Source of the DNA: Alphaproteobacteria bacterium
GTDB taxonomy: Bacteria; Pseudomonadota; Alphaproteobacteria; SHVZ01
Direction of reading: 5' to 3'
Length of the DNA: 35,611 bases
Assembly: GCA_009694025.1 (NCBI GenBank)
Contig: SHVZ01000031.1
Span: 1 to 35,611, forward strand
In this document: positions 15,045 to 25,229 of the stretch, one piece after another
How positions within the stretch are numbered: position 1 is the stretch's first letter
How the letters are laid out: every line of letters starts with the position of its first letter
Notes under the pieces: generated by a model
The model's database searches: none
Told to the model about the DNA's origin: nothing
The model's input: only the letters and a program-made list of their open reading frames with translations
Position numbers and translations under genes: made by a program

Positions 15045-17723
15045 TTACGCCGCCTTCTTCTCGCCTTCGGCGATCGCGGCTTGCGCCGCGGCGAGGCGGG
15101 CGATCGGCACGCGGTAGGGCGAGCAGGAGACGTAGTCGAGGCCGACGGTCTCGCAGAAACGGATCGAGGCGGGGTCGCCGCCGTGCTCGCCGCAGATGCC
15201 GAGCTTGATGTCCTTCCGGGTCTTCCGGCCGCGCTCGACGGCGATCTCGATCAGCTCGCCGACGCCGTCGGTGTCGAGCGTCACGAACGGGTCCTGCTCG
15301 AGGATGCCGTGCTCCTGGTAGGTCTTGAGGAAGGAGCCGGCGTCGTCGCGAGAGAGGCCGAAGGTGGTCTGCGTCAGATCGTTGGTGCCGAAGGAGAAGA
15401 ACTCCGCCGACTCCGCGATCTCCGCCGCGCGGAGGGCCGCCCGCGGCAGCTCGATCATGGTGCCGACGAGATAGGGAACCCGGGTGCCGGTCTCCTTGGC
15501 GACGTCGGCGGCGACGCGGTCGATCATCGTCTTCAGGATGTCGAGCTCCTTCTTGGTCGCGACCAGCGGGACCATCACCTCCGGGGTCACCGTGTCGCCG
15601 GTCTCCCGGCTGACCGCGGAGGCGGCCTCGAAGATGCCGCGCACCTGCATCTCGTAGATCTCCGGATAGGAGATGCCGAGGCGGCAGCCGCGATGGCCGA
15701 GCATCGGGTTCGACTCCTTGAGCTCGAGCGCCCGCTGGCGGAGGGCCTCGGCGGAGGTGCCGGACGCCTTGGCGACCTCGGCGATCTCGGCCTCGCTGTG
15801 CGGCAGGAACTCGTGCAGCGGCGGGTCGAGGAGGCGCACGGTCACCGGCAGGCCGCGCATGATGCGGAACAGCTCGATGAAGTCGTTCCGCTGCATCGGC
15901 AGGATCTTGGCGAGCGCCGAGCGCCGGCCCTCCGAGGTCGAGGCCATGATCATCTCGCGGACGGCGACGATGCGGTCGGACTCGAAGAACATGTGCTCGG
16001 TCCGGCAGAGCCCGATGCCCTCGGCGCCGAACTCGCGCGCGGTGCGGGCGTCGGTGGGCGTCTCGGCGTTGGTGCGGACGCGAAGCCGGCGGAGGTCGTC
16101 GGCCCAGGCCATCAGCGTGGCGAAGTCGCCGGAGAGCTCCGGCTGGATCGTCGGCACCTCGCCGACGAAGATCTCGCCGGTGCCGCCGTCGATGGTCAGG
16201 ATCTCGCCCTCCCTGACCGTGGTGCCGCGGACCATGAGCTGCTTCTTCGCGTAGTCGATGCGGAGCTCGCCGGCGCCGGAGACGCAGGGCCGGCCCATGC
16301 CGCGGGCGACGACGGCGGCGTGGCTGGTCATGCCGCCGCGGGTGGTGAGGATGCCCTCGGCGGCGTGCATGCCGTGGATGTCCTCGGGACTGGTCTCGAT
16401 CCGCGTCAGGAGCACGCGCTCGCCCTTGGCGGCCCGCGCCTCCGCCTCCTCGGCGGAGAAGACGACCTTGCCCGAGGCGGCGCCGGGCGAGGCCGGAAGC
16501 CCGCGGGCGAGCACCGTCTTCTTCGCCTTGGGATCGAGGGTCGGATGCAGAAGCTGGTCGAGGGAGCTCGGGTTGATGCGGACGATCGCCTCCTTCTTGT
16601 CGATCACGCCCTCGGCGACCATGTCGACGGCGATCTTGAGCGCGGCCTTGGCGGTGCGTTTCCCTGAGCGCGTCTGCAGCATGAACAGCTTGCCGCGTTG
16701 GACGGTGAACTCGATGTCCTGCATGTCGCGGTAGTGGGTCTCGAGCTGGCCGCGCACGGCGTCGAGCTGCCGGAACACCTCCGGCATCGCCTCCTCCATC
16801 GAGGGCAGCGTCGACAGGTTCGCCTGCTTGCCGGCGACGGTGAGCTGCTGGGGCGTACGGATGCCGGCGACCACGTCCTCGCCCTGGGCGTTGACCAGGA
16901 ATTCGCCGTAGAAGCGGCGGTCGCCGGTCGAGGGATCGCGGGTGAAGGCGACGCCGGTCGCGCAGTCCTCGCCCATGTTGCCGAAGACCATCGCCTGGAC
17001 GTTGACCGCCGTTCCCCAGGACTCCGGGAGGTCGTGGAGGCGCCGATAGACGATGGCACGCTGGTTCATCCAGCTCTTGAACACTGCGCCGATGGCGCCC
17101 CAGAGCTGCCGCTTCGGGTCCTGCGGGAACGGCCTGCCGGTCTCCTCCTCGACCTTGGCCCGGAACGCCTTGACCACCTTCTCCAGGTCGTCGGCGTCGA
17201 GCTCGGTGTCGAGCGATACGCCCTTGTCGTCCTTGGCGTTGCCGAGAATGTCCTCGAAGTAGTGGTGCTCGACGCCGAGGACGACGTCGCCGTACATCGC
17301 GATGAATCGGCGATAGCTGTCGTAGGCAAAGCGCGGATTGCCAGAGAGCTTGGCGAGGCCCGCGACCGTCTCGTCGTTGAGGCCGAGGTTCAAGACCGTG
17401 TCCATCATCCCGGGCATCGACGCGCGCGCGCCGGAGCGAACGGAGACCAGCAGCGGATTCTTGGGATTGCCGAAGCGGGCTCCGACCGTCGCCTCGACCT
17501 TGGCGAGCGCCGCCTCGACCTCGGCGGCGAGGTCGGCCGGATAGCTCTCGCCGTTGGCGGTGAAGTGGGTGCAAACCTCGGTGGTGATGGTGAATCCTGG
17601 CGGCACCGGCAGGCCGAGATTGCACATCTCGGCCAGGTTGGCGCCCTTGCCGCCGAGCAGGTTCTTCATCTTCGCCGTGCCCTCGGCGATCCCGCCCCCG
17701 AATCCGTACACCCACTTGCCCAT
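15045..17723 (-). CDS. ppdK: Pyruvate, phosphate dikinase
   Basis: PPDK of 892 residues, full length. It interconverts pyruvate + ATP + phosphate and phosphoenolpyruvate + AMP + PPi in the cytoplasm. Seen: N-terminal ATP-grasp region starting KWVYGFGGG with GGKGANLAEMCNLGLPVPPG, the phosphohistidine domain GGMTSHAAVVARGMGRPCVSG (H468 by my count), and a C-terminal PEP/pyruvate barrel with FFSFGTNDLTQTTFGLSRDD and the GICGEHGGDP cysteine loop. It follows glyS by two bases in the same orientation. Its last 31 nucleotides plus one are repeated at 10099-10130, suggesting that the DNA beyond its 3' end was inserted. Confidence 0.96.
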   Translation of the reverse strand: MGKWVYGFGGGIAEGTAKMKNLLGGKGANLAEMCNLGLPVPPGFTITTEVCTHFTANGESYPADLAAEVEAALAKVEATVGARFGNPKNPLLVSVRSGARASMPGMMDTVLNLGLNDETVAGLAKLSGNPRFAYDSYRRFIAMYGDVVLGVEHHYFEDILGNAKDDKGVSLDTELDADDLEKVVKAFRAKVEEETGRPFPQDPKRQLWGAIGAVFKSWMNQRAIVYRRLHDLPESWGTAVNVQAMVFGNMGEDCATGVAFTRDPSTGDRRFYGEFLVNAQGEDVVAGIRTPQQLTVAGKQANLSTLPSMEEAMPEVFRQLDAVRGQLETHYRDMQDIEFTVQRGKLFMLQTRSGKRTAKAALKIAVDMVAEGVIDKKEAIVRINPSSLDQLLHPTLDPKAKKTVLARGLPASPGAASGKVVFSAEEAEARAAKGERVLLTRIETSPEDIHGMHAAEGILTTRGGMTSHAAVVARGMGRPCVSGAGELRIDYAKKQLMVRGTTVREGEILTIDGGTGEIFVGEVPTIQPELSGDFATLMAWADDLRRLRVRTNAETPTDARTAREFGAEGIGLCRTEHMFFESDRIVAVREMIMASTSEGRRSALAKILPMQRNDFIELFRIMRGLPVTVRLLDPPLHEFLPHSEAEIAEVAKASGTSAEALRQRALELKESNPMLGHRGCRLGISYPEIYEMQVRGIFEAASAVSRETGDTVTPEVMVPLVATKKELDILKTMIDRVAADVAKETGTRVPYLVGTMIELPRAALRAAEIAESAEFFSFGTNDLTQTTFGLSRDDAGSFLKTYQEHGILEQDPFVTLDTDGVGELIEIAVERGRKTRKDIKLGICGEHGGDPASIRFCETVGLDYVSCSPYRVPIARLAAAQAAIAEGEKKAA
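15047..15078 (+). repeat. Direct repeat copy 2: 3' end of ppdK
   Basis: The intact copy, forming the last codons of ppdK (AIAEGEKKAA and the first base of the stop). It is in the same orientation as copy 1 at 10099-10130, 31 of 32 bases identical, with 4,916 bases between the copies. Confidence 0.8.
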
Positions 17724-17725
17724 CT

Positions 17726-19811
17726 TCAGCCCTCGATCTTCGAGAAGTCGGCGATCGCGTCCATGCCGACGCGGATCTGCGAGAGGAGGCAGAGCCGGTT
17801 CTGGCGGAGATCCGCCTCCTCGGCATTGACCGTCACCCGGTCGAAGAAGTCGTCGACCGGCTGGCGAAGATCGGCGAGCGCGCCCATGGCGCCGGAAAAG
17901 TCCTCGTCGGCCAGAAACGGATCGGTCCTGGCCGCGACATCCGCAATGGCCTGGTGCAGGCGCGCTTCCTCCGGCGTGGCGAAGAGCCGAGGATCGGCGA
18001 GGCGGTCGTAGCGCGTGCCATCCTTCTTCTCCTCGATCCGAAGGATGTTGGCGGCGCGGCGATAGGCGACCAGCAGGTTGGCGCCGTCGTCCGATGCGAG
18101 GAAGCCCTTCAGCGCCTCGCCGCGCTGGATCAGGCGGACGAGATCGTCCTCGCCGCCCGGCACGGCGAAGACGGCGGCGAGGAGATCGTGCTTCAGGCCC
18201 TGGTCCTTGAGATGGACCTTGAGGCGGTCGGCGAGGAAATCGAGGAGTGCACTGGCGACGCCGTCGGCCTTGGCGCGATCGAATCCGGCATAGAGCGCAT
18301 GGGCGCGCTCGAACAGCGCGATGAGGCCAAGGCGGAGCCTGTTCTCTATGATGAGCCGGATCGCGCCCAGCGCCGCGCGGCGAAGCGCGAACGGATCCTT
18401 GGAGCCCGTCGGCTTCTCGTCGATGGCGAAGAAGCCGACCAGGGTGTCGATCTTATCGGCGAGCGCGACCGCCACCGACACCGGGGCGGTCGGGCAGCGG
18501 TCGTCGGGGCCTTTCGGAGCGTAGTGCTCGGCGATGGCGTCGGCGACCATTTCCGGCTCCCCGTCGTGGCGGGCGTAGTAGCGACCCATCACGCCCTGGA
18601 GTTCCGGGAACTCGCCGACCATGCCAGTCGTGAGGTCGGCCTTGGCGAGGTGTCCGGCACGCTCGGCTCGAGCCGGATCGCAACCGGGAATCGTCGGCGC
18701 CAGCCACTTGGCGAGCGCGGCGATACGCTCGGCTTTCTCGGCGACGGTACCGAGGCGCTGGTAGAAGAGGACGGCGCCGAGGTCGGCGACGCGATCCGCC
18801 AATTTTCTCTTGCGGTCCTGGTCCCAGAAGAAGCGCGCATCGGACAGCCGCGCTCTCAGCACGCGCTCGTTGCCGGCGACCACCTGCTTGCCGCCGTCCT
18901 CGTTCTCCATGTTGGAGACGACGACGAAGCGGGGCGCCAGCGTGTCGTCGAGGCGGAGGCAGGCGAAATACTTCAGATGCGCCCGCATCGAGGTGGTCAG
19001 CACCTCCACCGGCAGGTCCATGAAGGCGTCGTCGATCCTGCCGAGCAGCGGCACCGGCCACTCGACGAGACCGGTCACCTCGTCGAGGAGGCCGTCGTCG
19101 ACGCGGAGTTGCAGCCCGTTCTCGCCGGCGCGCTGGCCGGCGATGCGGCTGATATAGGCGCGCCGCTCGGCGGCATCGACCATGACGAAGGCGCGGTCGA
19201 GCTTGTCGGCGTAGTCGGAGAAGGAGGTGACGGCGAAGGGCTCGGGCGCAAGGAAGCGGTGGCCGATGGTCTCGTTGGTGAAGCCCATGGCGCCGCCGCC
19301 GAGATCGATCTTGCCGACGACGGTCTCACCGTCGAAGACGCAGAGGACGGCGTGAAGCGGCCTGACCCAACGCTGGCTCCAGGTCGCCCAACGCATCGAC
19401 TTCGGCCATTCGAAGGCCTTGATCAACGCCGGCACGATCTCGGCCAGGACCGCCGACGTGGCGCGGCCGAGCTGGCGTTGGACGGCAAAATAGAAGACGC
19501 CCTTACCGCTGTCGCGCTGCTCGGCCTGGTCGAGGCTGGCCAGACCCGCCGCCTTGAGGAAACCGTCGATGGCGCCCTGGGGAGATCCGACACGCGGACC
19601 TTTCCGCTCGACCGTGCGGTCGGGCTGGGCCGCGGGCAGATCGGCGGCCACGGCGGTCAGCCGTCGGGGCCCGGCATATGTCGTGACGGCATCCTTCGCG
19701 AGCGCGAAGCCGGCCTCGGTCAGCAGCGCCGCGAGCCGCTCCTTCAGCTGCGCGGCGGCGCGGCGTTGCATCCTGGCCGGGATCTCCTCAGAGCGCAGCT
19801 CGAGCAGAAAC

Positions 19812-19819
<8 letters not shown>
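17726..19819 (-). CDS. glyS: Glycyl-tRNA synthetase beta subunit
   Basis: The 697-residue beta chain of the bacterial alpha2beta2 glycyl-tRNA synthetase, which binds tRNA-Gly and assists charging by the alpha chain. The N-terminus [20 protein letters not shown] is the family hallmark. Further blocks are [53 protein letters not shown], the HD-like helical domain ([20 protein letters not shown]) and the anticodon-binding-like C-terminus. It overlaps glyQ by 8 bases and is followed two bases later by ppdK, so all three are probably one transcript. Confidence 0.97.
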
Positions 19820-20696
<877 letters not shown>

Positions 20697-20725
20697 CGTC
20701 CGGTCCGGGGTTTTTGCGGTGCAGC

Positions 20726-20755
20726 GATATACCCAGGGGTCCGGGGCTGGGTCAA
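20726..20755 (-). promoter_or_regulatory. Sigma70-like promoter for glyQ-glyS-ppdK
   Basis: On the minus strand, TTGACC (20750-20755) and TATATC (20726-20731) are 18 bases apart. Transcription would start near 20719, giving a leader of about 23 bases before the glyQ ATG. TTGACC matches the -35 consensus in five of six positions and TATATC the -10 consensus in four of six. Confidence 0.5.
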
Positions 20756-20849
20756 GGCGACATAAGGCGAGCCGAGGGATTGCCGGCGGCGGTGCCGGCC
20801 CTCTACCCTCCTCCCGCCCTATCGCCCTGGGCCTCTTCGGGAATCGCCC

Positions 20850-21275
20850 ATGACCGAGTTTGAGAAGTTCCGCCAGAAGTTCCGTATTCCGGCGTTCACG
20901 ATCCGCGCATTCCGGCATTGGACCTGGTCGCTCCGGCCGGTCCATTCGACGCTCGGCGCCGGCGTCATCTCCGCCAACCGATACGAGCCGCACTTCTCCG
21001 GCATGACCGCAGAAGAATGCGCCGAGCTCGCCCTGGTGGTGAAGGAAGTCGAGACCAGGCTCAAGGGCGCCTTCGGCTACGACAAGATCAACTACCTGAT
21101 GCTGATGATGGTCGACCCGCATGTGCACATGCACGTCATCCCGCGCTATGCGTCGCCTAGGGACTTCGCCGGCGTGACATGGACCGACGAGGGTTGGCCG
21201 AAGCCGCCCAATTCCTCGGCCGGCCCGACGCTGAGCGACGCCCAGGCCGAGGCGATGCGGAAGGCGCTGACCTAG
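20850..21275 (+). CDS. HIT-family protein
   Basis: A 141-residue histidine-triad protein. The active-site motif [10 protein letters not shown] lies near residue 91, preceded by [11 protein letters not shown], the usual core strand. N-terminal residues [23 protein letters not shown] match the start of the HIT fold. Such enzymes hydrolyse dinucleoside polyphosphates or nucleotide phosphoramidates. The substrate cannot be told from sequence. Its stop overlaps the stop of the convergent small membrane protein gene by four bases. Confidence 0.85.
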   Translation: MTEFEKFRQKFRIPAFTIRAFRHWTWSLRPVHSTLGAGVISANRYEPHFSGMTAEECAELALVVKEVETRLKGAFGYDKINYLMLMMVDPHVHMHVIPRYASPRDFAGVTWTDEGWPKPPNSSAGPTLSDAQAEAMRKALT

Positions 21276-21514
21276 CCCGGATAGGGACACTCCACGCGAC
21301 CGCAAGCGCGGGCGGCCTTGGGCGAGAGATAGGTCTCGCACGCCGGGCACTTGACCATGTCCTCGCCGGTCGGCGCGCGGGCCCGCTCGCGGGCGAGGGT
21401 CGCCCCCTCGTCGCGGGTGACCTTCTGGACCCGCTGCCACCAGCGATAGCCGAACCAGACCGCGGCGATGACCGCGGCCAGAAGCAAGATCTTGCCGAAG
21501 CTGAAGGCGAACAT
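21272..21514 (-). CDS. Small membrane-anchored protein with paired cysteines (PP0621-like)
   Basis: An 80-residue protein. Residues about 5-26 ([20 protein letters not shown]) form one membrane helix. A charged linker follows, then a C-terminal segment [19 protein letters not shown] with CPAC and two later cysteines, a likely small zinc-binding or redox site. The pattern of one helix followed by a CxxC segment resembles the PP0621 family of unknown function. It starts 6 bases after the stop of the aminopeptidase P gene, so it is probably cotranscribed with it. Confidence 0.7.
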   Translation of the reverse strand: MFAFSFGKILLLAAVIAAVWFGYRWWQRVQKVTRDEGATLARERARAPTGEDMVKCPACETYLSPKAARACGRVECPYPG

Positions 21515-21520
21515 GCGGCG

Positions 21521-23563
21521 TCAGTCCGCCGCCTCGGCGCGCCGGACCACCAGGCGGGTCGCCTCGCCGAGCCACCTCGCGGTCTCCGCATCGACCAGCG
21601 GCGTCAGGGTCTCGCGGACCCGCCGGTGATAACCGTTGAGCCAGTCGATCTCGGTCTGCACGAGCAGCGACGGCTCGACCAGGGCGAGGTCGATCGGCGC
21701 GCAGGTGAGCGTCTCGAACCCGAGCATCGGGCGCTCGGCGCCGGCCATCTCGACCGGCACCACCGTCACCAGGTTCTCGACCCGGATACCGTAGCCGTCG
21801 GTCTTATAGTAGCCGGGCTCGTTGGAGACGATCATCCCGGGCTTGAGCGCCTGGGTGTTCGGCAGCTTCGAGATCCGCTGCGGGCCCTCGTGCACCGAGA
21901 GGTAGCTGCCGACGCCGTGGCCGGTGCCGTGGTCGTAGTCGAGACCTGCCTGCCACAGCGGCAGGCGCGCCAGCGCATCCAGCTGGCTGCCGGTGGTGCC
22001 GGCCGGGAAGCGCGCGAGCGCAAGCGCGATATGGCCCTTGAGCACCCGGGTGAAGCGGTCGCGCTCCTCGGCCGTCGGTCGTCCTCCGATCGCGATGGTT
22101 CGGGTGATGTCGGTGGTGCCGTCGAGATACTGGGCGCCGGAATCGATCAGGTAGAGCTCGCCCGATTTGATCGGCCGGTCGGTGTCCGGCGTCGCCTTGT
22201 AGTGGACGATGGCCCCGTTGGGACCGGCGCCGGAGATCGAATCGAAGCTCAAGTCGCGGAAGCGCTCGCCGTCGCGGCGGAAAGTCTCCAGGCGATCGGA
22301 CGCGGCAATCTCGGTGAGCTCGCCATTGGGCGCTGACTTGGCGAGCCAGGAGAGAAATTTGGCGACCGCGGCGCCGTCGCGCACATGGGCGACCTTGGTG
22401 CCGGCGATCTCCGCCGGGTTCTTGCAGGCCTTGGCGAGCTGGCAGGGATCGGCGGCGCGGACCACCTCGGCCTTCGCCGTCTCCAGCCGCTGGAACACCC
22501 AGGAAGGCGCCGAGCGCGGATCGGCGAGGACGCTCTTGCCGGCGAGCTCGTCGAGCCCGGGGCCGAGCTCGCCCGGTTCGCGCAGGCGCACATGGTTGCC
22601 GAGATGGCTTCTCGCCGCCGGCGTCAGCTTGCGCCGGTCCATGTAGAGGTCGACCGCGCCGTCGGCCTTGAGCACGGCGAATCCCAGCGGCAGCGGCGTC
22701 CTGGAGACGTCGCGGCCGCGGAGATTGAGAAGCCAGGCAAGCGAGTCGGGTTGGGTGATCACCGCCGCGACGGCGCCGGCCTCGGCCACCGCCTGTCCCA
22801 TACGGCGGCGCTTCTCGTCGGCCGCCTCGCCGGCATAGGCGAGGTCGTGGGGGACCACCGGGGCGAGCGGCGGCGGCGGCTGGTCGGTCCAGACCGCGTC
22901 GACCAGATTGGTCTCGACGGCGAGGAGGCGGGCGCGAGCGCGGGCGCAGGCGGCGGCGATCCGCGCCACCTCCTCGACGGTATGGAGCCACGGGTCGTAG
23001 CCCAGCGTTTCGCCCGGCTTCAACGCCTCGGCGAGCCAGGCGTCCAGCGGCTGCTCGCTCGAGTGGCGGTACTCGAAGGTGCCGCCGTCGACCTGGGAGC
23101 GCACCTGCAAAGTGTAGCGCCCATCGACGAAGATCGCGGCGCGATCGGCGAGCACGCAGGCGAGGCCGGCCGAGCCGGTGAAGCCGGTGATCCAGGCAAG
23201 CCGCATCGCACGTGGCGGCACGTATTCGCCCTGGTGCTCGTCGGCGCGCGGGATCAGGAAGCCGACCAGGCGGCGCTTGGCGAGTTCGGCGCGGAGCGCG
23301 GCGACGCGGGGGCCGCGGTCGGCCTTGGCCGCTGGATCGGCCTCCGGCAGCGTCGCCCGGAGCGCCCGGAGCTGCGCCTCGAGCGCCGGGCTCGGCTCAG
23401 CCGCCACCAGATTTGGCCAGTCGGCGTCGTCGGCCGGCACCGCGCCGGCATTCACCCCGGCGATCAGGGCCTTGACCTCCGCGACCCCGAGGGAGCTGCC
23501 GGCCTTGCTCAATAGACGGGCAAGGGCGTCATCGCCTTGATACGTGGCGCGGCATGCGGACAT
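21521..23563 (-). CDS. pepP: Aminopeptidase P (Xaa-Pro aminopeptidase), M24B family
   Basis: A 680-residue cytoplasmic metallopeptidase that removes an N-terminal residue preceding proline. The creatinase-like N-domains start near residue 88 ([20 protein letters not shown], then [20 protein letters not shown]). The C-terminal pita-bread domain carries the metal ligands in order: [20 protein letters not shown] (both Asp), [17 protein letters not shown] (His), NEPGYY (Glu) and YGIRVENLV (Glu). About 80 residues at the N-terminus (for example [20 protein letters not shown]) exceed the usual start; they are in frame with good coding character and may be a real extension. Divergent from the DUF1127 gene. 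Confidence 0.92.
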   Translation of the reverse strand: MSACRATYQGDDALARLLSKAGSSLGVAEVKALIAGVNAGAVPADDADWPNLVAAEPSPALEAQLRALRATLPEADPAAKADRGPRVAALRAELAKRRLVGFLIPRADEHQGEYVPPRAMRLAWITGFTGSAGLACVLADRAAIFVDGRYTLQVRSQVDGGTFEYRHSSEQPLDAWLAEALKPGETLGYDPWLHTVEEVARIAAACARARARLLAVETNLVDAVWTDQPPPPLAPVVPHDLAYAGEAADEKRRRMGQAVAEAGAVAAVITQPDSLAWLLNLRGRDVSRTPLPLGFAVLKADGAVDLYMDRRKLTPAARSHLGNHVRLREPGELGPGLDELAGKSVLADPRSAPSWVFQRLETAKAEVVRAADPCQLAKACKNPAEIAGTKVAHVRDGAAVAKFLSWLAKSAPNGELTEIAASDRLETFRRDGERFRDLSFDSISGAGPNGAIVHYKATPDTDRPIKSGELYLIDSGAQYLDGTTDITRTIAIGGRPTAEERDRFTRVLKGHIALALARFPAGTTGSQLDALARLPLWQAGLDYDHGTGHGVGSYLSVHEGPQRISKLPNTQALKPGMIVSNEPGYYKTDGYGIRVENLVTVVPVEMAGAERPMLGFETLTCAPIDLALVEPSLLVQTEIDWLNGYHRRVRETLTPLVDAETARWLGEATRLVVRRAEAAD

Positions 23564-23709
23564 CGGTTGAAGCTCGCTCGAGGGGCTGGTTCCGGCCGGA
23601 TATTAACCGCCGCCGTCGGCCAAGTCGCCGGCCGTCTCGGGCCTCGCTGCAATACCGCCCGAGTCGCCATGATTTTGCCATAAAGCGTGTGTGGACATGC
23701 GGTTAGCGC

Positions 23710-23725
23710 ATTGCTGCATTGCAAT
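23710..23725. promoter_or_regulatory. Inverted repeat upstream of the DUF1127 gene
   Basis: ATTGC (23710-23714) and GCAAT (23721-23725) form a 5-bp dyad with a 6-base spacer, followed at once by TATACA (23725-23730), which resembles a -10 element. It lies in the 258-base divergent region between the aminopeptidase P and DUF1127 genes. I see no clear -35, so this is a weak operator or promoter candidate. Confidence 0.25.
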
Positions 23726-23821
23726 ATACACCCTCGTCGGCATGGCTCCCCCAACCTATATTCCGGGGGCGCGGGCAACCCGTGCATCCGAGCTATTCCC
23801 CCAAGAAGAAAGGTACCGACC

Positions 23822-24196
23822 ATGTCCCTTGATATCATGTACGAAACCGAGGTCCTGGGTCGGTCCGTCAGCGTCACGAGCCGCCGGACCGATCTTGCGC
23901 AGATGGTGCGTGAGGTACGGCAGGAGCGCGCCGAAATCCTGGGCGGCGCGATCGGCAAGACGATCGCCAATGCCGCGCTGAAGCTGGGTTACGGCCTGAA
24001 GAAACTCGCCCACGCCGTCGAGTCCTGGCGTCAGCGCCGGGCGACCTATGGCGAGCTGAGCCAGCTCGACGACCGGCTGCTGGCCGACATCGGCATCCAG
24101 CGCGCCGACATCCAGGTGATCGCCGCGGCGTCCACAGATCGCCGTGTCGGCAGTGGCCGGGAGCCTTCGGCGGTCGGCCTCACCCGCGCCGTCTGA
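23822..24196 (+). CDS. DUF1127 (YjiS-like) protein
   Basis: A 124-residue protein with a C-terminal DUF1127 domain, WRQRRATYGELSQLDDRLLA followed by DIGIQRADI, the arginine-rich helical pair typical of this family. DUF1127 proteins are often about 50-70 residues; this one adds about 55 N-terminal residues with a helical part (VREVRQERAEILGGAIGKTI). ATG 23822 is chosen because AAAGG lies about 9 bases upstream; an in-frame upstream extension has no coding character. In other alphaproteobacteria such proteins act in small-RNA or phosphate-linked regulation. A strong terminator follows at 24220. Confidence 0.8.
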   Translation: MSLDIMYETEVLGRSVSVTSRRTDLAQMVREVRQERAEILGGAIGKTIANAALKLGYGLKKLAHAVESWRQRRATYGELSQLDDRLLADIGIQRADIQVIAAASTDRRVGSGREPSAVGLTRAV

Positions 24197-25127
24197 CCTC
24201 TTCACCCCTCCAGCAACCCGCGGCGGCGGGCTCTCCCGCCGCCGCTTTTCTTTTCAAGACCAACGTCAGCCACTCGCCGCGACGGATCCGCTGCTCGACT
24301 ATCAGGCCCTGGCGGCGATAGGCCTGGAAGACCAGCGGGCCCTGGCCGACCAGCAGCCCTGCCAGCACCGCGCGCCCACCCGGCGCCAGCCGCGCCGCCA
24401 GCGGCCGCGCTAGGCGCACCAGCGGGTTCGCCAGGATGTTGGCAAGGACGAGGTCGAAGGGTCCGGCCAGGCGCGGGCTCTGGAAGCCCGAGCTGACCAC
24501 CCCTCGAAACCCGCGGCCGAGGCCGTTGATCCTGGCGTTGTCGCCGGCGGTCCTCACCGCCACCGGGTCGTTGTCGGCGCCGGTGACCGCGACATGCCAG
24601 GCCTTGGCCGCAGCAATGGCGAGGATGCCCGAGCCGCAGCCGAGATCGAGCACACGCGGCCGTCGGAGGCGCTGGCGCAACCGATCGATCGCCAGGAGAC
24701 AGCCGGAGGTCGATCCGTGCTCGCCCGAGCCGAAGGCGACCGCCGCCTCGATGGCGAGCGGGATGGTCGAGGCCGGAGCCGGCCCGCGCGTATGACGGCC
24801 ATGGATGTAGAAACGCCCGACCCGGAAGGGCGGGAAGCGCCGATAGGTGGCCTGGACCCAGTCGGCGACCGGCTCGGCTCTGATGCTCGCGGCCGGCGCC
24901 GACCATCCCCCGCCCTTGGCGACGAGCGCGAGCGCATCGGCAATCGCCTCCCGATCCGGCTCGGCCCTGAAGAACGCCTCGATGCGCCAGCGATCGGCCG
25001 CAACCTCGACCGAGGCGACGGCATCGGCGACGCCGTCGAAGACATCGGAGAAGGCCGGGACCGCCACCGGCAGCACATCGAATTCGACGAACCAGCCGGC
25101 GATCGGCCGAGCCGCCTCGCCGCTCAC
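24180..25127 (-). CDS. prmA: Ribosomal protein L11 methyltransferase
   Basis: An SAM-dependent methyltransferase of about 315 residues that methylates ribosomal protein L11. The N-terminal substrate domain begins WFVEFDVLPVAVPAFSDVFD. The SAM-binding motif is VLDLGCGSGILAIAAAKAWH, and the PrmA-specific NILANPLVRLA follows. GTG 25127 is preferred because GAGG lies about 6 bases upstream and it gives the usual short lead-in; an in-frame GTG at 25196 is the alternative. After the expected end (TLVLKRK) there is an Ala/Gly/Arg-rich tail of about 20 residues that overlaps the DUF1127 terminator and, by 17 bases, the DUF1127 stop region. Confidence 0.88.
   Translation of the reverse strand: MSGEAARPIAGWFVEFDVLPVAVPAFSDVFDGVADAVASVEVAADRWRIEAFFRAEPDREAIADALALVAKGGGWSAPAASIRAEPVADWVQATYRRFPPFRVGRFYIHGRHTRGPAPASTIPLAIEAAVAFGSGEHGSTSGCLLAIDRLRQRLRRPRVLDLGCGSGILAIAAAKAWHVAVTGADNDPVAVRTAGDNARINGLGRGFRGVVSSGFQSPRLAGPFDLVLANILANPLVRLARPLAARLAPGGRAVLAGLLVGQGPLVFQAYRRQGLIVEQRIRRGEWLTLVLKRKAAAGEPAAAGCWRGEEVRRRG
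24220..24255 (+). terminator. Rho-independent terminator of the DUF1127 gene
   Basis: A perfect 11-bp stem (GCGGCGGCGGG at 24220-24230 and CCCGCCGCCGC at 24235-24245), loop CTCT, then TTTTCTTTTC. This is the clearest factor-independent terminator in the window. It lies inside the antisense of the prmA C-terminal coding sequence. Confidence 0.9.
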
Positions 25128-25229
25128 GAATCGCCTCGCCGAAGGCGCGCCGAGGGGCTCCGGATTCCGCCGCAATCCGCGCGATTTTGCCAACACGGAC
25201 AGACACCGCTATAGGACGCGGCTCTCTCG

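Larger units (their letters stand above)
10131..15046. other. Putative inserted cassette between ppdK-end repeats
   Basis: About 4.9 kb bounded by 32-base direct repeats of the ppdK 3' end. It holds an amino-acid-type ABC transporter, the UGA-containing peroxiredoxin and a ketopantoate-reductase-like gene. Hand counts on single 60-base lines give 58-63% G+C inside (10561, 13441, 13501 and 13621 lines) against 68-72% in two ppdK lines (15121 and 16741). No integrase, transposase or inverted terminal repeat is seen inside, so any mobility function is lost or was supplied elsewhere. Confidence 0.55.

Noticed and set aside
14905-17826. Open frame of nearly 3 kb on the minus strand overlapping ppdK
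   Set aside because: It is a shifted frame of ppdK, which has all its catalytic motifs in the other frame; only its last few residues cross into another gene.
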